From Acheta domesticus (Eukaryota > Arthropoda > Insecta > Orthoptera > Gryllidae): DNA of 64,000 nt. The position numbers and the translations under genes are program-made. The notes under the pieces were generated by a model. That model had not been told where the DNA came from. It made no database searches and saw only the letters and a program-made list of their open reading frames with translations. The DNA lies in contig JAHLJT010000631.1 of assembly GCA_031308135.1 (NCBI GenBank), forward strand, positions 7,941,286-8,005,285. Reading direction: 5' to 3'. Position 1 is the stretch's first letter. Each line of letters starts with the position of its first letter. Below, one piece after another: positions 30,853 through 43,689 of this stretch.

Positions 30853-31765
30853 TAATAGACGCCATCGCACAAATTGCCGAGATTTACGACCAGCAAACAT
30901 ACACCTTAGCATCTTCATCAAAGTGTTACACGTTGGCGATCAAAATGTTTTTTCCGAAATTAAGGTTACACATCACAAAACGCGGTGTCAATGATATTTT
31001 GGACACCTAGTTTTCCCCAATAATGTAGGAAAATGCTGATTAAATAACACCTTTTCAAAAAAAAAAATGGAATTAAATTGAAGAAAATTGATAAAATACG
31101 AAAATATATTGTGAAAACAGCAAAATATGAAAAATATTTAATATAGTACTAAATATGTAAAAACATGTAACGAAAAAATTCGATATTTCTTTAGGAGGGC
31201 GATGATTCACCAAGATTACAATTTTGGGGACGGTAAGTAGAAAGACAAAAAACATGTAATTACATAAAAATCCGATCCCTACTTATAAGTACAGCACGTT
31301 GATGTTTTGTGTAGCGTAAGCAATAGTTTATTTGATTGGTTTATGAATTTTTTTTTCTAACTAATATGCATTTGTGTAACGGGTATTGAAAGTAGACAGT
31401 GAGAAAGCAACCGAGGTGGCTAAATTTAATGAGTGAATAAAATCTGATTATTTCGAGTATCATTAATAGTTTTCTTGATGCAAAAGAAAAGGGATGTTAG
31501 ATGAAGCTCCTTGATTTCACCAAGGCCGGATTTACCTATAAATACGAGTAAAACAAGCAGTTGTAAAAATGAGTTGATTACGGACTTCCATCTAAAGAGC
31601 CTATAGGATAAGCATCCTCTGCGTGTCATAAAAATGTTAGTTTCTGCAAAATAATTGTAAAATGTGTTTATATCTCTAGAATAATAAATAGATACAAATA
31701 CACGTGTGTTTGGGTGTATGTATAACAAAAAAGTTATATTAAATGTATATAAAAGTATGTAGTAT

Positions 31766-32010
31766 AAAAATATGTAGTATTAAAAGTCAAAATATGTACA
31801 TAAAAATGTAATGAAAACAGTAAGAATATGTAATAAATATGTAAAATTGATGTATTATGTAATATTAAAATTCTCTAAATAAAAACCATTTACACAGCAA
31901 GAAATTACATATAGAAAAACTGCTCACTTTACATCATACAACTTTCTCGTCAGTAGTAAAAGCTTGATCTATTGTAATCCAGGACCGTAGTTTAGCAGCT
32001 GGACTAATCG
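31766..32010. repeat. ATATGTA-rich dispersed repeat, copy 2
   Basis: About 88-90% identical by eye to 30601-30852, in direct orientation with starts 1165 bp apart. The two could be the ends of one element or two insertions. Confidence 0.85.
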
Positions 32011-32019
32011 CAACAAACA

Positions 32020-33655
32020 AGTTATTATAATATAGTCTCTGAGGCACATTTTCGGGGGCGGTCCCAATATGAACGGGCATTCATTTCACATTGTAAACTT
32101 GGGGTCTTACAGCATTCCCTTCAATTTTATATAAAACAATTAAAGCAAGAAAAGTATCATTTGCTTCATCTACACCTCTGTCATCCGTGTAATTCTTTCT
32201 TTGTGTCTGTGTTTCCTCATGTATAAAATTTATAATAGCAATTATAGTCTGTGTAATCATATGTAATTACCGTAAGGTAAGTTCATACATTGCCAAAAGA
32301 CATGTTCCTGCGATGACTGGAATCTTAATCGAATGGCATTCCCAGTTGGTGTTAGACATTATTGTATTAGTGGACCGCATGCCCACCTGCGAGCATTCAG
32401 TCGTTATCAGATTCAGCGTCACTTTCTTCTGAAGAACTGTGTTGTCTTTACAATTCTCCCTCTGTAATATGTTAAGTCTCTGTAATACGACAGTATAGTC
32501 AAAATTTACCGAAAACCATTGACACAAATCCCTGTAAGCGTGGTAACGCCGGACAGGGAATTAATCACAAATCCTACATCAAAATACATTTATGACGAAG
32601 AAAATATTGACGTAAGGGGAGGACCGACACGCAACCCACATCACATGCTCACTGCAACCCGCGCTGCCGCCGTGAATAACTCCAAAACGACGCGCGTAGA
32701 TCCTTAAAACAGCGTAGGCACCTCAAGAGTCACGACGTACATGGCTTATGCTGTAATTTTCACTACTTTTTCCGACTTCTTTAACATTTTTCGAGCCTTT
32801 ACCCGAAAACCGATACGAGTAACCTTTACTCCTTAGTGGAGCGGATCTAGAGACAAATTTTGAGACGGGAAATTCGCAATGTTTTGGTCGAATGTGTCAT
32901 ATGACAGATTCTGTAAAATGTCGCAGGCTTCACTCACAGCTCATGCTGCGATACGATTTTATTCGTTTTAATGATTATCAGAAAATATTTTTGCTTGAAA
33001 GTTTCGTGACAAGTTACAATTAATAGTTACTGAAAAATATTAAGAGGAGGGGGGATTTTCCTCATTTCCCTCCCCGTGGATCCGCGCCTGCTGCCATGGA
33101 TTATCAGACACTTTGGAAGTGGGTACCAGTTTGAAGCTATCTGAACTTTGAAAATCGTGATTTACAAAGTGTGGTACGCATGCATCGAAACACCATCTAT
33201 TTCTGGCGTAAAACGAAAAATAAAGAAGACACAGAAAAGGCGCCCTTCGAGTTATTGATAATTGAAACAGTTCGGGTTTGGTTGCTGTGGTAGTTCTCTA
33301 AGCAATCTAAAATGGACTGCTAGTTATGAAGGAAAGACAACCAGCTTTACCAACGAGGAGTCTGAATTTTGCGAGAAACGTAAGTCGTGAGTGATATTCA
33401 GTCTTTGTGCGGCGACATTCTGTGTCGAGACAACGTGTATGGAAGACAATGCCAGTTAGTACGATGAAACTCACGCGAGGAACGAAAACGACAATAAACT
33501 CTAGGACCCTGTGATAATGTCACTAAACTGCCCAATATTGTTATTGAAAGAGCCGGCTTTCAATATATATGCACTGACGGAGATGACATAGTTTTATTAT
33601 TCCATTTAATTATGTCAACAACACCCCATCAGAAATAATTCACATTCTAAAGCCG
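32020..33655. other. Unassigned sequence
   Basis: No supported gene or shared repeat in about 1.6 kb. Confidence 0.5.
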
Positions 33656-33660
33656 TAAGG

Positions 33661-34075
33661 CAACGTTGTCCAACTCGGGGCCCGCGATGCCATTTATTGT
33701 GGCCGCGAAACGTTACTAGTCAAACGTGAAAGTCCCTTGCATCCATGTCGAGCGAGAATGTTGAGTCTACTATACACGCCCTCTCGGGGTCAACACTCCC
33801 TTAATGTACAAGTAGATTAACTTAGATTTAAGGATTTTTTTCTAGTAAATTCAGAAATTGAAAATCATCTCAATGTGTTTCACCGCGTTATGCATAATAC
33901 GGCCTGGCATCACACATTGTTTTATCCCCCTCCTCCCATTTCAGAGCAGCCGGGCAAATTGCCGAGCTCAACAATACCGGGAAGTGTGGATCGCCCGAGT
34001 ATTGAAATTATGACCCGCAACAATATTAAAAGCGTTAGGTGTGGCCCTTGAGGCCTTACTAGTTGGACAGCCCGG
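33661..34075. mobile_element. hAT-type MITE (Charlie-like ends)
   Basis: The left end caacgttgtccaactcgggg and the right end agttggacagcccgg are inverted around the core tgtccaact. Flanks ccgtaagg and ccgtaggc form an 8-bp target duplication with two mismatches. The gtccaactcggggcccgcg motif is typical of hAT (Charlie-like) termini. About 415 bp, non-coding. Confidence 0.7.
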
Positions 34076-34104
34076 CCGTAGGCGATTTAAAGTTCTGAAA
34101 AGTT

Positions 34105-35560
34105 ATTTTAAGGAAATGTACTTTGTCATAGTTTACACGAACTTGAACGATTCGTAATATTGAAACATAATTCTCAAGTGAAGTGGCCCCTTTTTGGGCG
34201 ACACTGACTGAAGCAGCTCAACTCAACATTCCCCTTATCCTCACCGTTAGCACTCGTCCAGCTCCCACCCACCTTGAGCAAGCATGCTTCAGCAAGTATG
34301 TACTTTATCATAGTTCACAAGAACTTGAACGATTCGTAATATTGAAACATAATTCTCAAGTGAAGTGGCCCCTTTTTCGGGCGCCACTGACTGAAGTAAC
34401 TCAACTCACTTTCCGCTTATCCTCACCGTTATCACTCGTCCAGCTCCCACCCACCTTGAGCAAGCATGCTTCAGCAAGTATGTACTTTATCATAGTTTAC
34501 AAGAACTTGAACATTCGTAATATTGAAACATAATTCTCAAGTGAAGTGGTCCCCTTTTCCGGCGACACTGACTGAAGCAGCTCAACTCACATTCCCCTTA
34601 TCCTCACCGTTAGCACTCGTCCAGCTCCCACCCACCTTGAGCAAGCATGCTTCAGCAAGTATGTACTTTATCATAGTTCACAAGAACTTGAACGATTCGT
34701 AATATTGAAACATAATTCTCAAGTGAAGTGGTCCCCTTTTCCGGCGACACTGACTGAAGCAGCTCAACTCACATTCCCCTTATCCTCACCGTTAGCACTC
34801 GTCCAGCTCCCACCCACCTTGAGCAAGCATGCTTCAGCAAGTATGTACTTTATCATAGTTCACAAGAACTTGAACGATTCGTAATATTGAAACATAATTC
34901 TCAAGTGAAGTGGTCCCCTTTTCCGGCGACACTGACTGAAGCAGCTCAACTCACTTTCCCCTGATCCTCACCGTTAGCACTCGTCCAGCTCCCACCCACC
35001 TTGAGCAAGTATGCTTCAGCAAGAATGTACTTTATCATAGTTTACAAGAACTTGAACGATTCGTAATATTGAAACATAATTCTCAAGTGAAGTGGTCCCC
35101 TTTTCCGGCGACACTGACTGAAGCAGCTCAACTGACTTTCCCCTTATCCTCACCGTTAGCACTCGTCCGGCTTCCACCCACCTCGAGCATGCTTCAGCAA
35201 GTATGTACTTTATCATAGTTTACAAGAACTTGAACGATTCGTAATTTTGAAACCTAATTCTCAAGTGATGTGGTCCCCTTTTCGGGCGACACTGACTGAA
35301 GTAACTCAACTCACGTTCCCCCATCCTCACCGTTAGCACTCGTCCAGCTCCCCACCCACCTTGAGCAAGCATGCTTCAGCAAGAATGTACTTTGTCACAG
35401 TTTACAAGAACTTGTACAATTCGTAATATTGAAACATAATTCTCAAGTGAAGTGGTCCCCTTTTCGGGCGCCACTGACTGAAGTAACTCAACTGACTTTC
35501 CCCTTCTCCTCACCGTTAGCACTCGTCCGGCTCCCACCCACCTTGAGCGGGCGTGCTTCC
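34105..35560. repeat. ~182-bp satellite, eight copies
   Basis: The landmark acttgaac(g)att begins at 34141, 34323, 34505, 34686, 34868, 35050, 35228 and 35410, giving spacings of 182, 182, 181, 182, 182, 178 and 182. Units share ttgaaacataattctcaagt, cgacactgactgaag, tcctcaccgttagcactcgt and tgagcaagcatgcttcagc. Units differ by a few substitutions. The short ORFs within are artefacts. Confidence 0.95.
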
Positions 35561-35775
35561 GCAGAAAGAGTCCTCCGCCGCACGACCGGCAATAAATCCC
35601 GCGCTGCATTATCATTCCGCGTGCTCGGGCGCCGCGCCCCGCTGCACGCACGATCTCCGACGCGAGGAGCAGCGACGAGGCTTTCATCCCGAGCGAGGGT
35701 TCCGAGCGCTCGCAACGACTTGTCCTCGCACGCCGCCGCGGACGAGGAGGAAGAGCGGTTCGAGTGGATTCAAGC
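35560..35775. promoter_or_regulatory. CpG island abutting the 182-bp satellite
   Basis: Begins inside the last satellite unit and includes ggcaataaatcccgcgctgc and attatcattccgcgtgctcg. Candidate regulatory element with a Hox/Abd-B-like ATAAAT core; inferred. Confidence 0.3.
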
Positions 35776-35839
35776 TCGAAAGATACGTTCTTGAGGGATT
35801 CCGCAATAGTTGGGAATTCTGGGCTGGTGGTGTGGAGAA

Positions 35840-37290
35840 GTAACGTGGTTCCGATCGCGTACGCGGTATTTCGAAACTTACGTTCTGTGTTCGGTCCGAT
35901 AGAGCTAGGAAGTACAAATAGAGCGGAAAATTTAAATCAAGTTTCGGAACGTTTTCATCACATTTAAAAGAATTTATGTTCTCTCTGGTTTTGGTGTCAG
36001 TACATGCATTCATTTGTAATTATAAGTGTTATCGTGTAACCAAACACTCTTCGTCGCATAAGAAGAAAACTATATGTGTAGTTTTGAACATCAGATGAGA
36101 ATCTCTCCCATTTATTTCAATAACTTCGTCACTGAGGCCTCTTTCAGGGTCCCTTACATTTCAATACAAAATATATTTACATTCAAATACGTATGTAATA
36201 CGAACATTTAAAGATAATTCTTAGAGTGTTTGTTCATACTTCGAAATCGCTGATATAGGCTTTTATAAAAGAGGAGGAGCAGCATTCTGCATATTTCAAG
36301 TGAATTTAAGAACAGGCAACATGGCAATGACAAATTCATCATGTTCTGAGTATCTACTGGTAACAAAGTATAGTTTCAGATCTCAATCAACCCCACCTCT
36401 CTATCAGCGAAAACACAATTTTTTCTGTCAGTGAAATTCACACTACGTGCGCCTCTTTCTTTCATCAATCAAATATATTTACACTGAATGTGCAACACTT
36501 TGCTTTGTTCTGTGGAAAAAAAACCTACATGTATCCAAGAAATATGAAACGTTTCGGTCAAATTTCACGTGCAAAAGTACATGAGAAACAATTCAACGTA
36601 AAAAGAATCCACCACCACCAACAACCACAATACAGAAAGCGTTTCTGTAACAGTTACAGCAATTCTGCTGTGAAAGAAATTAAGTACTTTTGTCTCAAAC
36701 ATTAAATCAAGAGATCTCAGGCACTTTCAATGACTGATCTAACAGAAATTGTATTTTTTAAATTATTCAATTAGTGAATGTTCTTTTTATCTGTCCCTTC
36801 TAGTGATGCGTACTCTATTAAAATATATTTCTTGTTACTAAATAAGTACTGTAGAATATAAAGAAAATTTCTAAATTAATTTTCAAGTACAACTTCCATC
36901 TCTTTCAAGAAATCATTCCAAGAGGCAGTTTCATTACGAATTGATATGTTAAAAGTACAATACCTATATTTTTCGTCGTATTTTATTATTAATAATTTTA
37001 TTTGAGATTATTAACGTATTTATTGGCGAAATAGTCATATTGAATAACGCTCATGTATTTATTACTTACGTAAATAACGCGACATTTGTTTATCACAAAT
37101 TTGGAAAAAAAATAAAGAAAAAGGCATGTATCTGTGTACAGTACACAGGAATTTTGCAGTCATTGCCAGGGTTCTCAAAATAAAACGTTATGGATAATTT
37201 TCCCGTCGAGAATATCCTAAAACATGAAAGAGAAAGTAAGCGATTCATGATACCACATGTGACATCGAATGTCACACTCGACACACCTTT
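35840..37290. other. AT-rich, nothing recognised
   Basis: No supported gene or shared repeat. Confidence 0.55.
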
Positions 37291-37725
37291 TTTTCTGCTA
37301 TTTTTTTAAAAGAAGAACTCCCACCCCTTTTAAAGTCTGCTGGTTGTTTCCGGCTTCCGCTGTTTTGTGTCTGTTTCGGCTTTACGGTGTCATCCTGCCC
37401 TCCCCTCCCCGCTCCCTCTTTCTCCTCCCTACCCCAGACCCCGTCCTCTGCCGCTCCCCCTCCCTCGCAACCTGTTGAGCGCGTCCGTTCGCCGTCATTT
37501 AGCCGCCTGCATCTTTCACGAGGCGCAGTTTATTTATAACCCGGGAGGAAGGACGGAGCGGGGCGATCGAAAGTTCGGCTTTCTGCCGCTGCGCGCTCTT
37601 AACTCCTTCCGCTGCTCGTTTCTTCCGATGCCTTCTCCTCGTCGTTCCGGTGCATTCTCCAGGCGCGAGGAAGGTAGTCTTTGGGAAGGAGAGGTCTGCG
37701 GAGAAGAACGGAACGAGAAGAAAAG
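37290..37725. promoter_or_regulatory. GC-rich island
   Basis: Pyrimidine- and CpG-rich, with gccgtcatttagccgcctgc and gcgcagtttatttataaccc. Open frames lack splice signals and recognisable domains. Possible enhancer or promoter. Confidence 0.3.
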
Positions 37726-38081
37726 TTAATGTCTTCTCTTTGTCAACAATCAGCTAAACTAAGTCAATCGTTGATCCAGTGAAATAAAATACTTTCTTGT
37801 ATTCAGCACTTTTAGGACTATTCAATGCTAAAACATAACAGTTTTTAATATCACACTTACATGGTGAATGATATATAACTTCATTTTTGGAATCAGTTGA
37901 TGAAAATACACAAGAACCAGTTAAAACAGTGGAAGGTAGGCCTTGGGACGGAGAGGACTGAGGAGAAGAAGGGGACAGCTCATTAAGGGCCATTCAGGGT
38001 GAGAATGTTAACGTACACGTGAGGGCTTAAACATGTGGTACTTTTAATATGAACACGGACATACCAATTACGACTGGCAAA

Positions 38082-38492
38082 TGTGGCTCAGGAAATCAAC
38101 TGATGGCACTGCAGAGTGTCTGATCGGGAGGTGGTAGGGTTCGAGTACCGTCGATGGCTGGATTTTCGACCCTCGCTTGCCAGCTAGGTGGAGTTCAACC
38201 GATGTCCGGAGGAGATTTCTAGCGTTCGGCTGCTGTCATCGCTAGTTTCCCGTGATTTCTGCGATCAACACACTACACTACCACTCTTGCCGGGAGCTTA
38301 GAGCTTGCCCCGGCTCGAGCGGCGCCACGCAGGTGAAAGATACTTGGTTGGGGGGAAAATTCTCGCAAACCGACGTAGATCGGACCGTATCTCGCCAGCC
38401 AGCGACGGAAAAATCACCGCCACCTCCCGCGATAAAAATATGCACTACACTTACGGAACTGATGACCATACCAGCGCATGGAATCACTAATC
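38082..38492 (+). mobile_element. SINE-A copy 3
   Basis: The best preserved head: A box tgtggctcaggaaatc near 38090 and B box gggttcgagtaccgtc near 38147, spaced as in tRNA genes. The body lacks the central gcgatctttcc segment (internal deletion after gatcaacac). The tail is cactacacttacggaactga. Confidence 0.8.
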
Positions 38493-38989
38493 AGTTAAAG
38501 AACTTTAACAACGACCGTGAACGTAAACAGGTCATCACTCACCGTTCATCGATTTTCGAAACAATACCTGGTACAGAAAGTCTATAATATAATAGAAAGG
38601 CATTAAATAAAATGAACGCGATCATGCTAGAATGACAATTATTTCGATGAGTATGGACACCACAAATGATTTATGGAGCGTTTCATGGACAATTCTGTTT
38701 ATGAAGGCAAAGTACATTCTTACGAAATGCAGTAGTTTCTGTGTAAAGAAAACGCTAAAGGTTTTTGGAAGTTGCTACGATATATGAGAATATGTTTCTC
38801 TCAGGCCTCGTTAACACGAAAGCTTGCAGCTTGAGAACTTTCACAGTTACGACTTATGTTCACATTCACGTTAACGTTTACGTGAATGGTGTGAATTTCG
38901 TAAGGTTTTATGTGAATGGATCCATTCAGTAACGCAGCACCTAACTTTTGCGTTTGCGCTACATTTACGATTAATTTTATACGAACGAA

Positions 38990-39409
38990 CAGTGGCGTAC
39001 CTTCAGTTGGTGTCATCCGGGGCAAAACTAATGGTATTACCCCCCCCCCCATACATTAAATAAAAAAACTATTAATGAATAGTTTATACATTATTGATAA
39101 TCTCTTTCCCCACACTTCATATACAGTTTTTACTGTTTTTGACCAAATAAATAAATATTTAATAAAAATATATTAGTGCATGACATTTATTTATAATATA
39201 TTAAAAATTGCATTTAATTCACAATAATTGAAATTTAATTTAAGTAAATAATCTAAAACAAAGTATAACTAATTAACAAGTGCATGTTTTTATAAGAATA
39301 TGACTTTTAAATAAATCATTAAAATTACACAATTCCAATTATAAAATTTTCTAATTGGTGTCACCCGGGGCGGACCGCCCACCCCCATCCCCACCTAGCT
39401 ACGCCACTG
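38990..39409. mobile_element. hAT-type MITE copy 2
   Basis: Ends cagtggcgta / tacgccactg (right end agctacgccactg) are flanked by cgaacgaa at 38982-38989 and tgaacgaa at 39410-39417, an 8-bp duplication with one C-to-T change. The interior is AT-rich and similar to copy 1 at 26323-27211, without the SINE. About 420 bp. Confidence 0.9.
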
Positions 39410-39570
39410 TGAACGAAACTTAAGTCTTCAGTAGTGATGTACGAGTCCTGAGGACGGCTCTATATATGTATTTGAAATTTCTCACTATACCGTTTCGTTG
39501 CGTCAGGGTAACACTGCTTTGCAAAGGTATGAAGGATGTCAAAAAAACTTGCTGTTCCCTAACGCAACTC

Positions 39571-39654
39571 GTCAATACCAACTATTTAATGGCGGGGGGC
39601 CATTTCCTTGGAGCTTTGCTGACTCATGACGTCAGTTGCGTCGTAAGCAGTGAC
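39571..39654 (+). other. Possible coding fragment of an unrecognised repeat, copy 1
   Basis: 28 codons reading VNTNYLMAGGHFLGALLTHD then VSCVVSSD align without gaps to 58462-58545. 22 of 28 residues match, while 10 codons differ only silently. The pattern implies past selection on protein. The frame stays open to a stop about 85 nt later. Family unknown. Confidence 0.4.
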
Positions 39655-40032
39655 ACAATGAAAAAATCAGTTGGTACGCGCAGTAAGAGAATAGGTAAAA
39701 TAACATATGTAAATATTTTTCATTCAAACTGTAAATGATTTGATTTTTCTCGAGTTGGGGAAAACGCACGAAACCTCTTGTGTTTTACATGATCGGAGGC
39801 TGCATAGCATTCTTTCAATTTCTACGCGTTCTAAAGTTGGTAAAATACATTTGAAAGATTACGACCTTTCGACAAACGATATTGTTTTCTTTAAGAGTCT
39901 TTGCGAAGGAAATCCTTCGATTACACAGAGTTTAAAATTGAATATGAAGTTGTGTTGTAACGTATCTCAAAGCAAAATTAATATAAGAATGTCTGTAATT
40001 AAAACATTATTTATTTATAAAATTGATTATTT

Positions 40033-40512
40033 GTAGGTTGATTGATTCGAGTTAGCGGGCGCGTCAACTACTTAGGTCATTAGTCTCGTAAGTGTAGTGC
40101 GTATTTTTTCTCGGGAGGTGGCGATGATCTTTTCCCCGCTGGACAGCGAGATCTGGCGCCGACCTAGGTCGACTGGCGTCGACTAGCGGAGTTTTCCTCC
40201 TCAATCAGGTATCTCCCACCAGCGGGGCACCGCCTCAGCCGGGACAAGCTGTAAGCTCCCGACCAGTCTCCCGGTATGTGTGGTAGTGTAGTGCGTTTTA
40301 GTGTAAGGGTGTGGGTAAGAGGAGAGGATAGAACAAGGAAGAGGACGGAAAGATCGCGCGCGGTCCGTGGCCCGTTTGTTAGGGTACTGCTCCGGCATTC
40401 GCCAGTTGTTGATCGGAGAAACCACGGAAAACTACCGGTCAGAGCAACCGACGGCTAGAATTCTCCTCCAGACAGCGACTGAATTCGACCTAGCTGACAA
40501 GCTAGTGATTAT
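40033..40512 (-). mobile_element. SINE-A copy 4
   Basis: Minus orientation; the tail end (cgtaagtgtagtgcg on plus) is at left. The head is truncated past gctagtgattatttg. It forms an inverted pair with copy 5 around the GC island 40560-40960. Confidence 0.8.
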
Positions 40513-40559
40513 TTGTAAGTTTATTTTGGAATGATAAGGACAATGAGCGTACAAATTAT

Positions 40560-40970
40560 TTGTCGTTTGGATCACCCGATTCCAACGAATACTCTATTGC
40601 CGTCCGCGTCGCCGCAGACACCGCCTTCACACCGGTGTCCGCCGCGGAAGGCGAGCGAAGTGAGCGAGGCCGCGTGAGAGGGAGGGATGAGGCGGAGACC
40701 AACTCGGCGCCGACGGCCGCACGCCGGCTGAGCGGCGACGGCGCAAAGTTGGCGCGCAAGTCCCCGATCCAGGGGCTTTGGGGCGCCTCCGCCCGCGGCG
40801 AAATATCTCCCAAGGCACGCGCCGCTGGCACTCCACGCCCCCGCCCCCGCCGCCATCCCCACCTCCACCCCGGGCCGTCCCTGCGGAGTCCCCTTCTCCT
40901 TCGATCTCCGTCTCCAAGACCCGAACCGAGAAAGGTGCTTCTGGGCATCACCTGATGTCCCTGCAGTGCC
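40560..40970. promoter_or_regulatory. CpG island between inverted SINEs
   Basis: Complex CpG-rich sequence (gaaggcgagcgaagtgagcg, ggcgaaatatctcccaaggc). Both strands are open for about 130 codons with no recognised domain and no start/splice support. Read as a candidate regulatory island rather than a gene. Confidence 0.3.
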
Positions 40971-40984
40971 TCTGAACAGAGGTC

Positions 40985-41440
40985 CTAGAGTTTCCAGGAT
41001 TTTCGAAACTAGCGTGAACGCTAGGTCAAATTCAACTACCAGGAGGATAAATGTAGGCCGGCTGCTCTGATCGGTGGTTCCGTTGGCTCCCAGATCAATA
41101 CTAGGCGAATGCCGGAGCAGTTCCCTAACAAACGGGCCAAGGACCACGCGCGATCTTTCCTTCCTCTTCCTTACCCTATCCTCACCCCTAACACACCCAC
41201 ACACACACACACACTAACATGCACTACACTAACACACATGCTGGGAGACCAGCTTAGAACTCGTCCCAGTGTCCCTCTGGAGGGAGATATCTGGTTCGGG
41301 AAAACTCCGCAAGCCGATGTCGGCGCCATTCAGCGGGGAGATTAGCGACACCTGCCGCGATAAAAAAACATACACTACACTTACGGGACTAATGACCTTA
41401 GCGGCTGACGCGTCCAGAATAAGTAATAATTCAATCCATT
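40985..41440 (+). mobile_element. SINE-A copy 5
   Basis: 5'-truncated head, full body (aggcgaatgccggagcag, aaacgggccaaggacc) and an expanded ca-repeat near 41190. The tail is ctacacttacgggactaatg. Confidence 0.8.
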
Positions 41441-41444
41441 TCCT

Positions 41445-42660
41445 GTCACATCCATCGAGCCACTCTCACCACTCTCGCTCCACTTGGCTTTGCATCTCCC
41501 CTGTCACCTGCACTGCCTTCGCTTCAACCCACACCCTCGTCTTCCTTTCTTCTCGCAGCCCCAGCTTCGCCTCTGTTCTCACCATTGTTATTACCTCAGT
41601 GCCTGAGTTTTATCGCGTCGTTATTTTATTTTGCGCCGCACAATGACAATTCTGCGCGCCGTGCTGACAATTCTGCCGCAGCGCCGATCAACATTGCCTA
41701 CTTTTCTTTGTCTCTACTACTCTCCATCATACTTGGCAATAGCACCTTACCCTCATTAACACCTGCCCCGAGTCCTATCTGAGACCCGTCCGCTTGCACC
41801 TCTACCCTCCCCCTACCCCACCGTTTTCGCCACTCTTCCCCGCACATTTATTTTTGCTTCTCACTCCACTGCTGTTTTTAACCTCAGCAAAGGTAATTTA
41901 ATCCGACCACTTTACTTCACGTTCGGGAAATGAATGGTAGTCGGGGGAACGTGTTCCACAACTCATTTGTTTGTTGTTTTTTTTTCACGAGATTAACGAC
42001 GCCGAAAATGATTGTAATGAAATTATAAAACGTTACCGAAATTAACCACGAGATTATGCTATTCACTGTAAATTTTATTTCAAATACTACTGCAATGACT
42101 GAGAATTCTGGGATCCATGATAATTTGAAGGAAAGTAAATAACTGAATGCGAAATAATACTGCAAGAAACAGGCACTCCTAACACTGATAAATGCAGGAC
42201 AAATTAATGTCGGGTCCATGTTCTATATTACTTTCCTATCCTTCATAATCTCGACGTCACTAGATGTTGTGGTTAAAAAGAGTACGTTTCCAGAGTTCCT
42301 TCGTAGTTGCTTATTCAATATCCCTTGTACTCGGTGATGTCAAATTTGTCAACATATTTATTGTATTATGTGCAACTTTAAGGAAGAAACAAAACAGGAG
42401 GGGGAAAAAACTAGATGGCAAAGCGATCCATCATAGAGCAGAGACTTCAACTGAACTTCAAAAATAAGCAGAAAACAACTAGAACACAGCTATCGAGATA
42501 ACAGGACCCAATTTACTAAGACCTGAAATTGCTCAACAGCGAAAGCTCTCGGGAGGTTATCTCGAGGTCCTCCTGTTTTCCACCAATGCTCTATCATTCA
42601 TCTCGCCATTATCGTACTAGTTAGATCGTCACTCATGGGTCGCAATGGCATTAAAAGTTG
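41445..42660. other. Unassigned sequence
   Basis: Pyrimidine-rich at 41445-41870, AT-rich after. No gene supported. Confidence 0.5.
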
Positions 42661-42667
42661 AAGGGTT

Positions 42668-42682
42668 CATAATAATAATAAC

Positions 42683-42730
<48 letters not shown>
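42668..42730. repeat. (AAT)n microsatellite
   Basis: About 20 AAT triplets with one AAC. It directly precedes SINE-C. Confidence 0.95.
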
Positions 42731-42733
<3 letters not shown>

Positions 42734-43055
42734 ACGATCTGGATAGTCCAGATCGCTAAAGACAGTAGTGTCGTAGCGATCTCGGACGGAAGGATAGCAG
42801 GTTCGAGTCTCGCCTCGGACATGGTTGTGTGTGTTTGTGTTTCTCCATTCACTCTTATTCTTCATCATCATAATCTTCATCATCTCATACTTTATTCCCC
42901 CAGGGCTAACAACCCTGGGGTGTAAAAATGGATCCGACATAAAAGTGCTGATCCCCCCGTAAAGGTCACGTGCACTTCCCCTGGGAGAATATGACTGGGT
43001 GCGAGCGGCGCGTTCGCGTGGTGCTTGGATAGCTAATTCACGACCAAAAAAAAAA
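42731..43055 (+). mobile_element. SINE-C (tRNA-headed, A-tailed)
   Basis: B box ggttcgagtctcgcctcgg near 42801 lies in a tRNA-like head; a tcttcatcatcat stretch follows, with a hairpin cccccagg..aacaacc..cctgggg near 42897. It ends in a run of ten A at 43046-43055. aatgag occurs at both ends and could be a target duplication. Confidence 0.7.
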
Positions 43056-43059
43056 GAAT

Positions 43060-43680
43060 GAGCATATATGGGCCTCTACAGTGCCCTCGCTGTTTCTATC
43101 ATAAGGACCAATCCAATGGCTTTTAGAGACTTGTCACACTCAATTCACTAAATTCACGTGGTCCTTCTCATGCTGTTGACATTTTAGACTGACAAAATTA
43201 AAAACGTAGACTACAACTTTGTGTGAACTTAGTACGTGTTGGACAATACATTACGGGAACACCGACACGCCAAAATGTTTCAAAAGCTCTGCTAATTCAA
43301 TTCCACTACCGTCTAAATACTAATAAAAAACGAATTGGTGTTTTGAATGTTTACTGTATTCAGTTTTGTTCCTGCTCACGACCATGTTCCCGTTGCCCCC
43401 CCCCAATTTTTTTGTTTCTTCTTTAAAGTTGCTCACAAATCCCTCACCTAGCCTTCATGTTCCATTGTAATTTATTTCTCTTCTCACTTCCTCTACACAC
43501 CTGCAACTACTTATCTCCTCAATCTGCCCTGTTCCTTTCATATCCCTTCTTCCATTCAGTACTTAAACACTCTTTAGGACTTACACAATTATTGAGGTAG
43601 ATTAATTTCATTAAAAAAAGTGAAAAAAAAAAGATGTGACATATGGGGGAGAAATGTCATCTACTGTACCACACTAACAC
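43060..43680. other. Unassigned sequence
   Basis: No supported feature. Confidence 0.5.
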
Positions 43681-43689
43681 TAGCACATT

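Noticed and set aside
34105..35560. CRISPR array
   Set aside because: The whole 182-bp unit repeats, with no unique spacers, and the context is eukaryotic.
40556..40955. 131-codon ORFs on both strands of a CpG island
   Set aside because: Mirror-image open frames in GC-rich DNA; no domain, start context or splice site.
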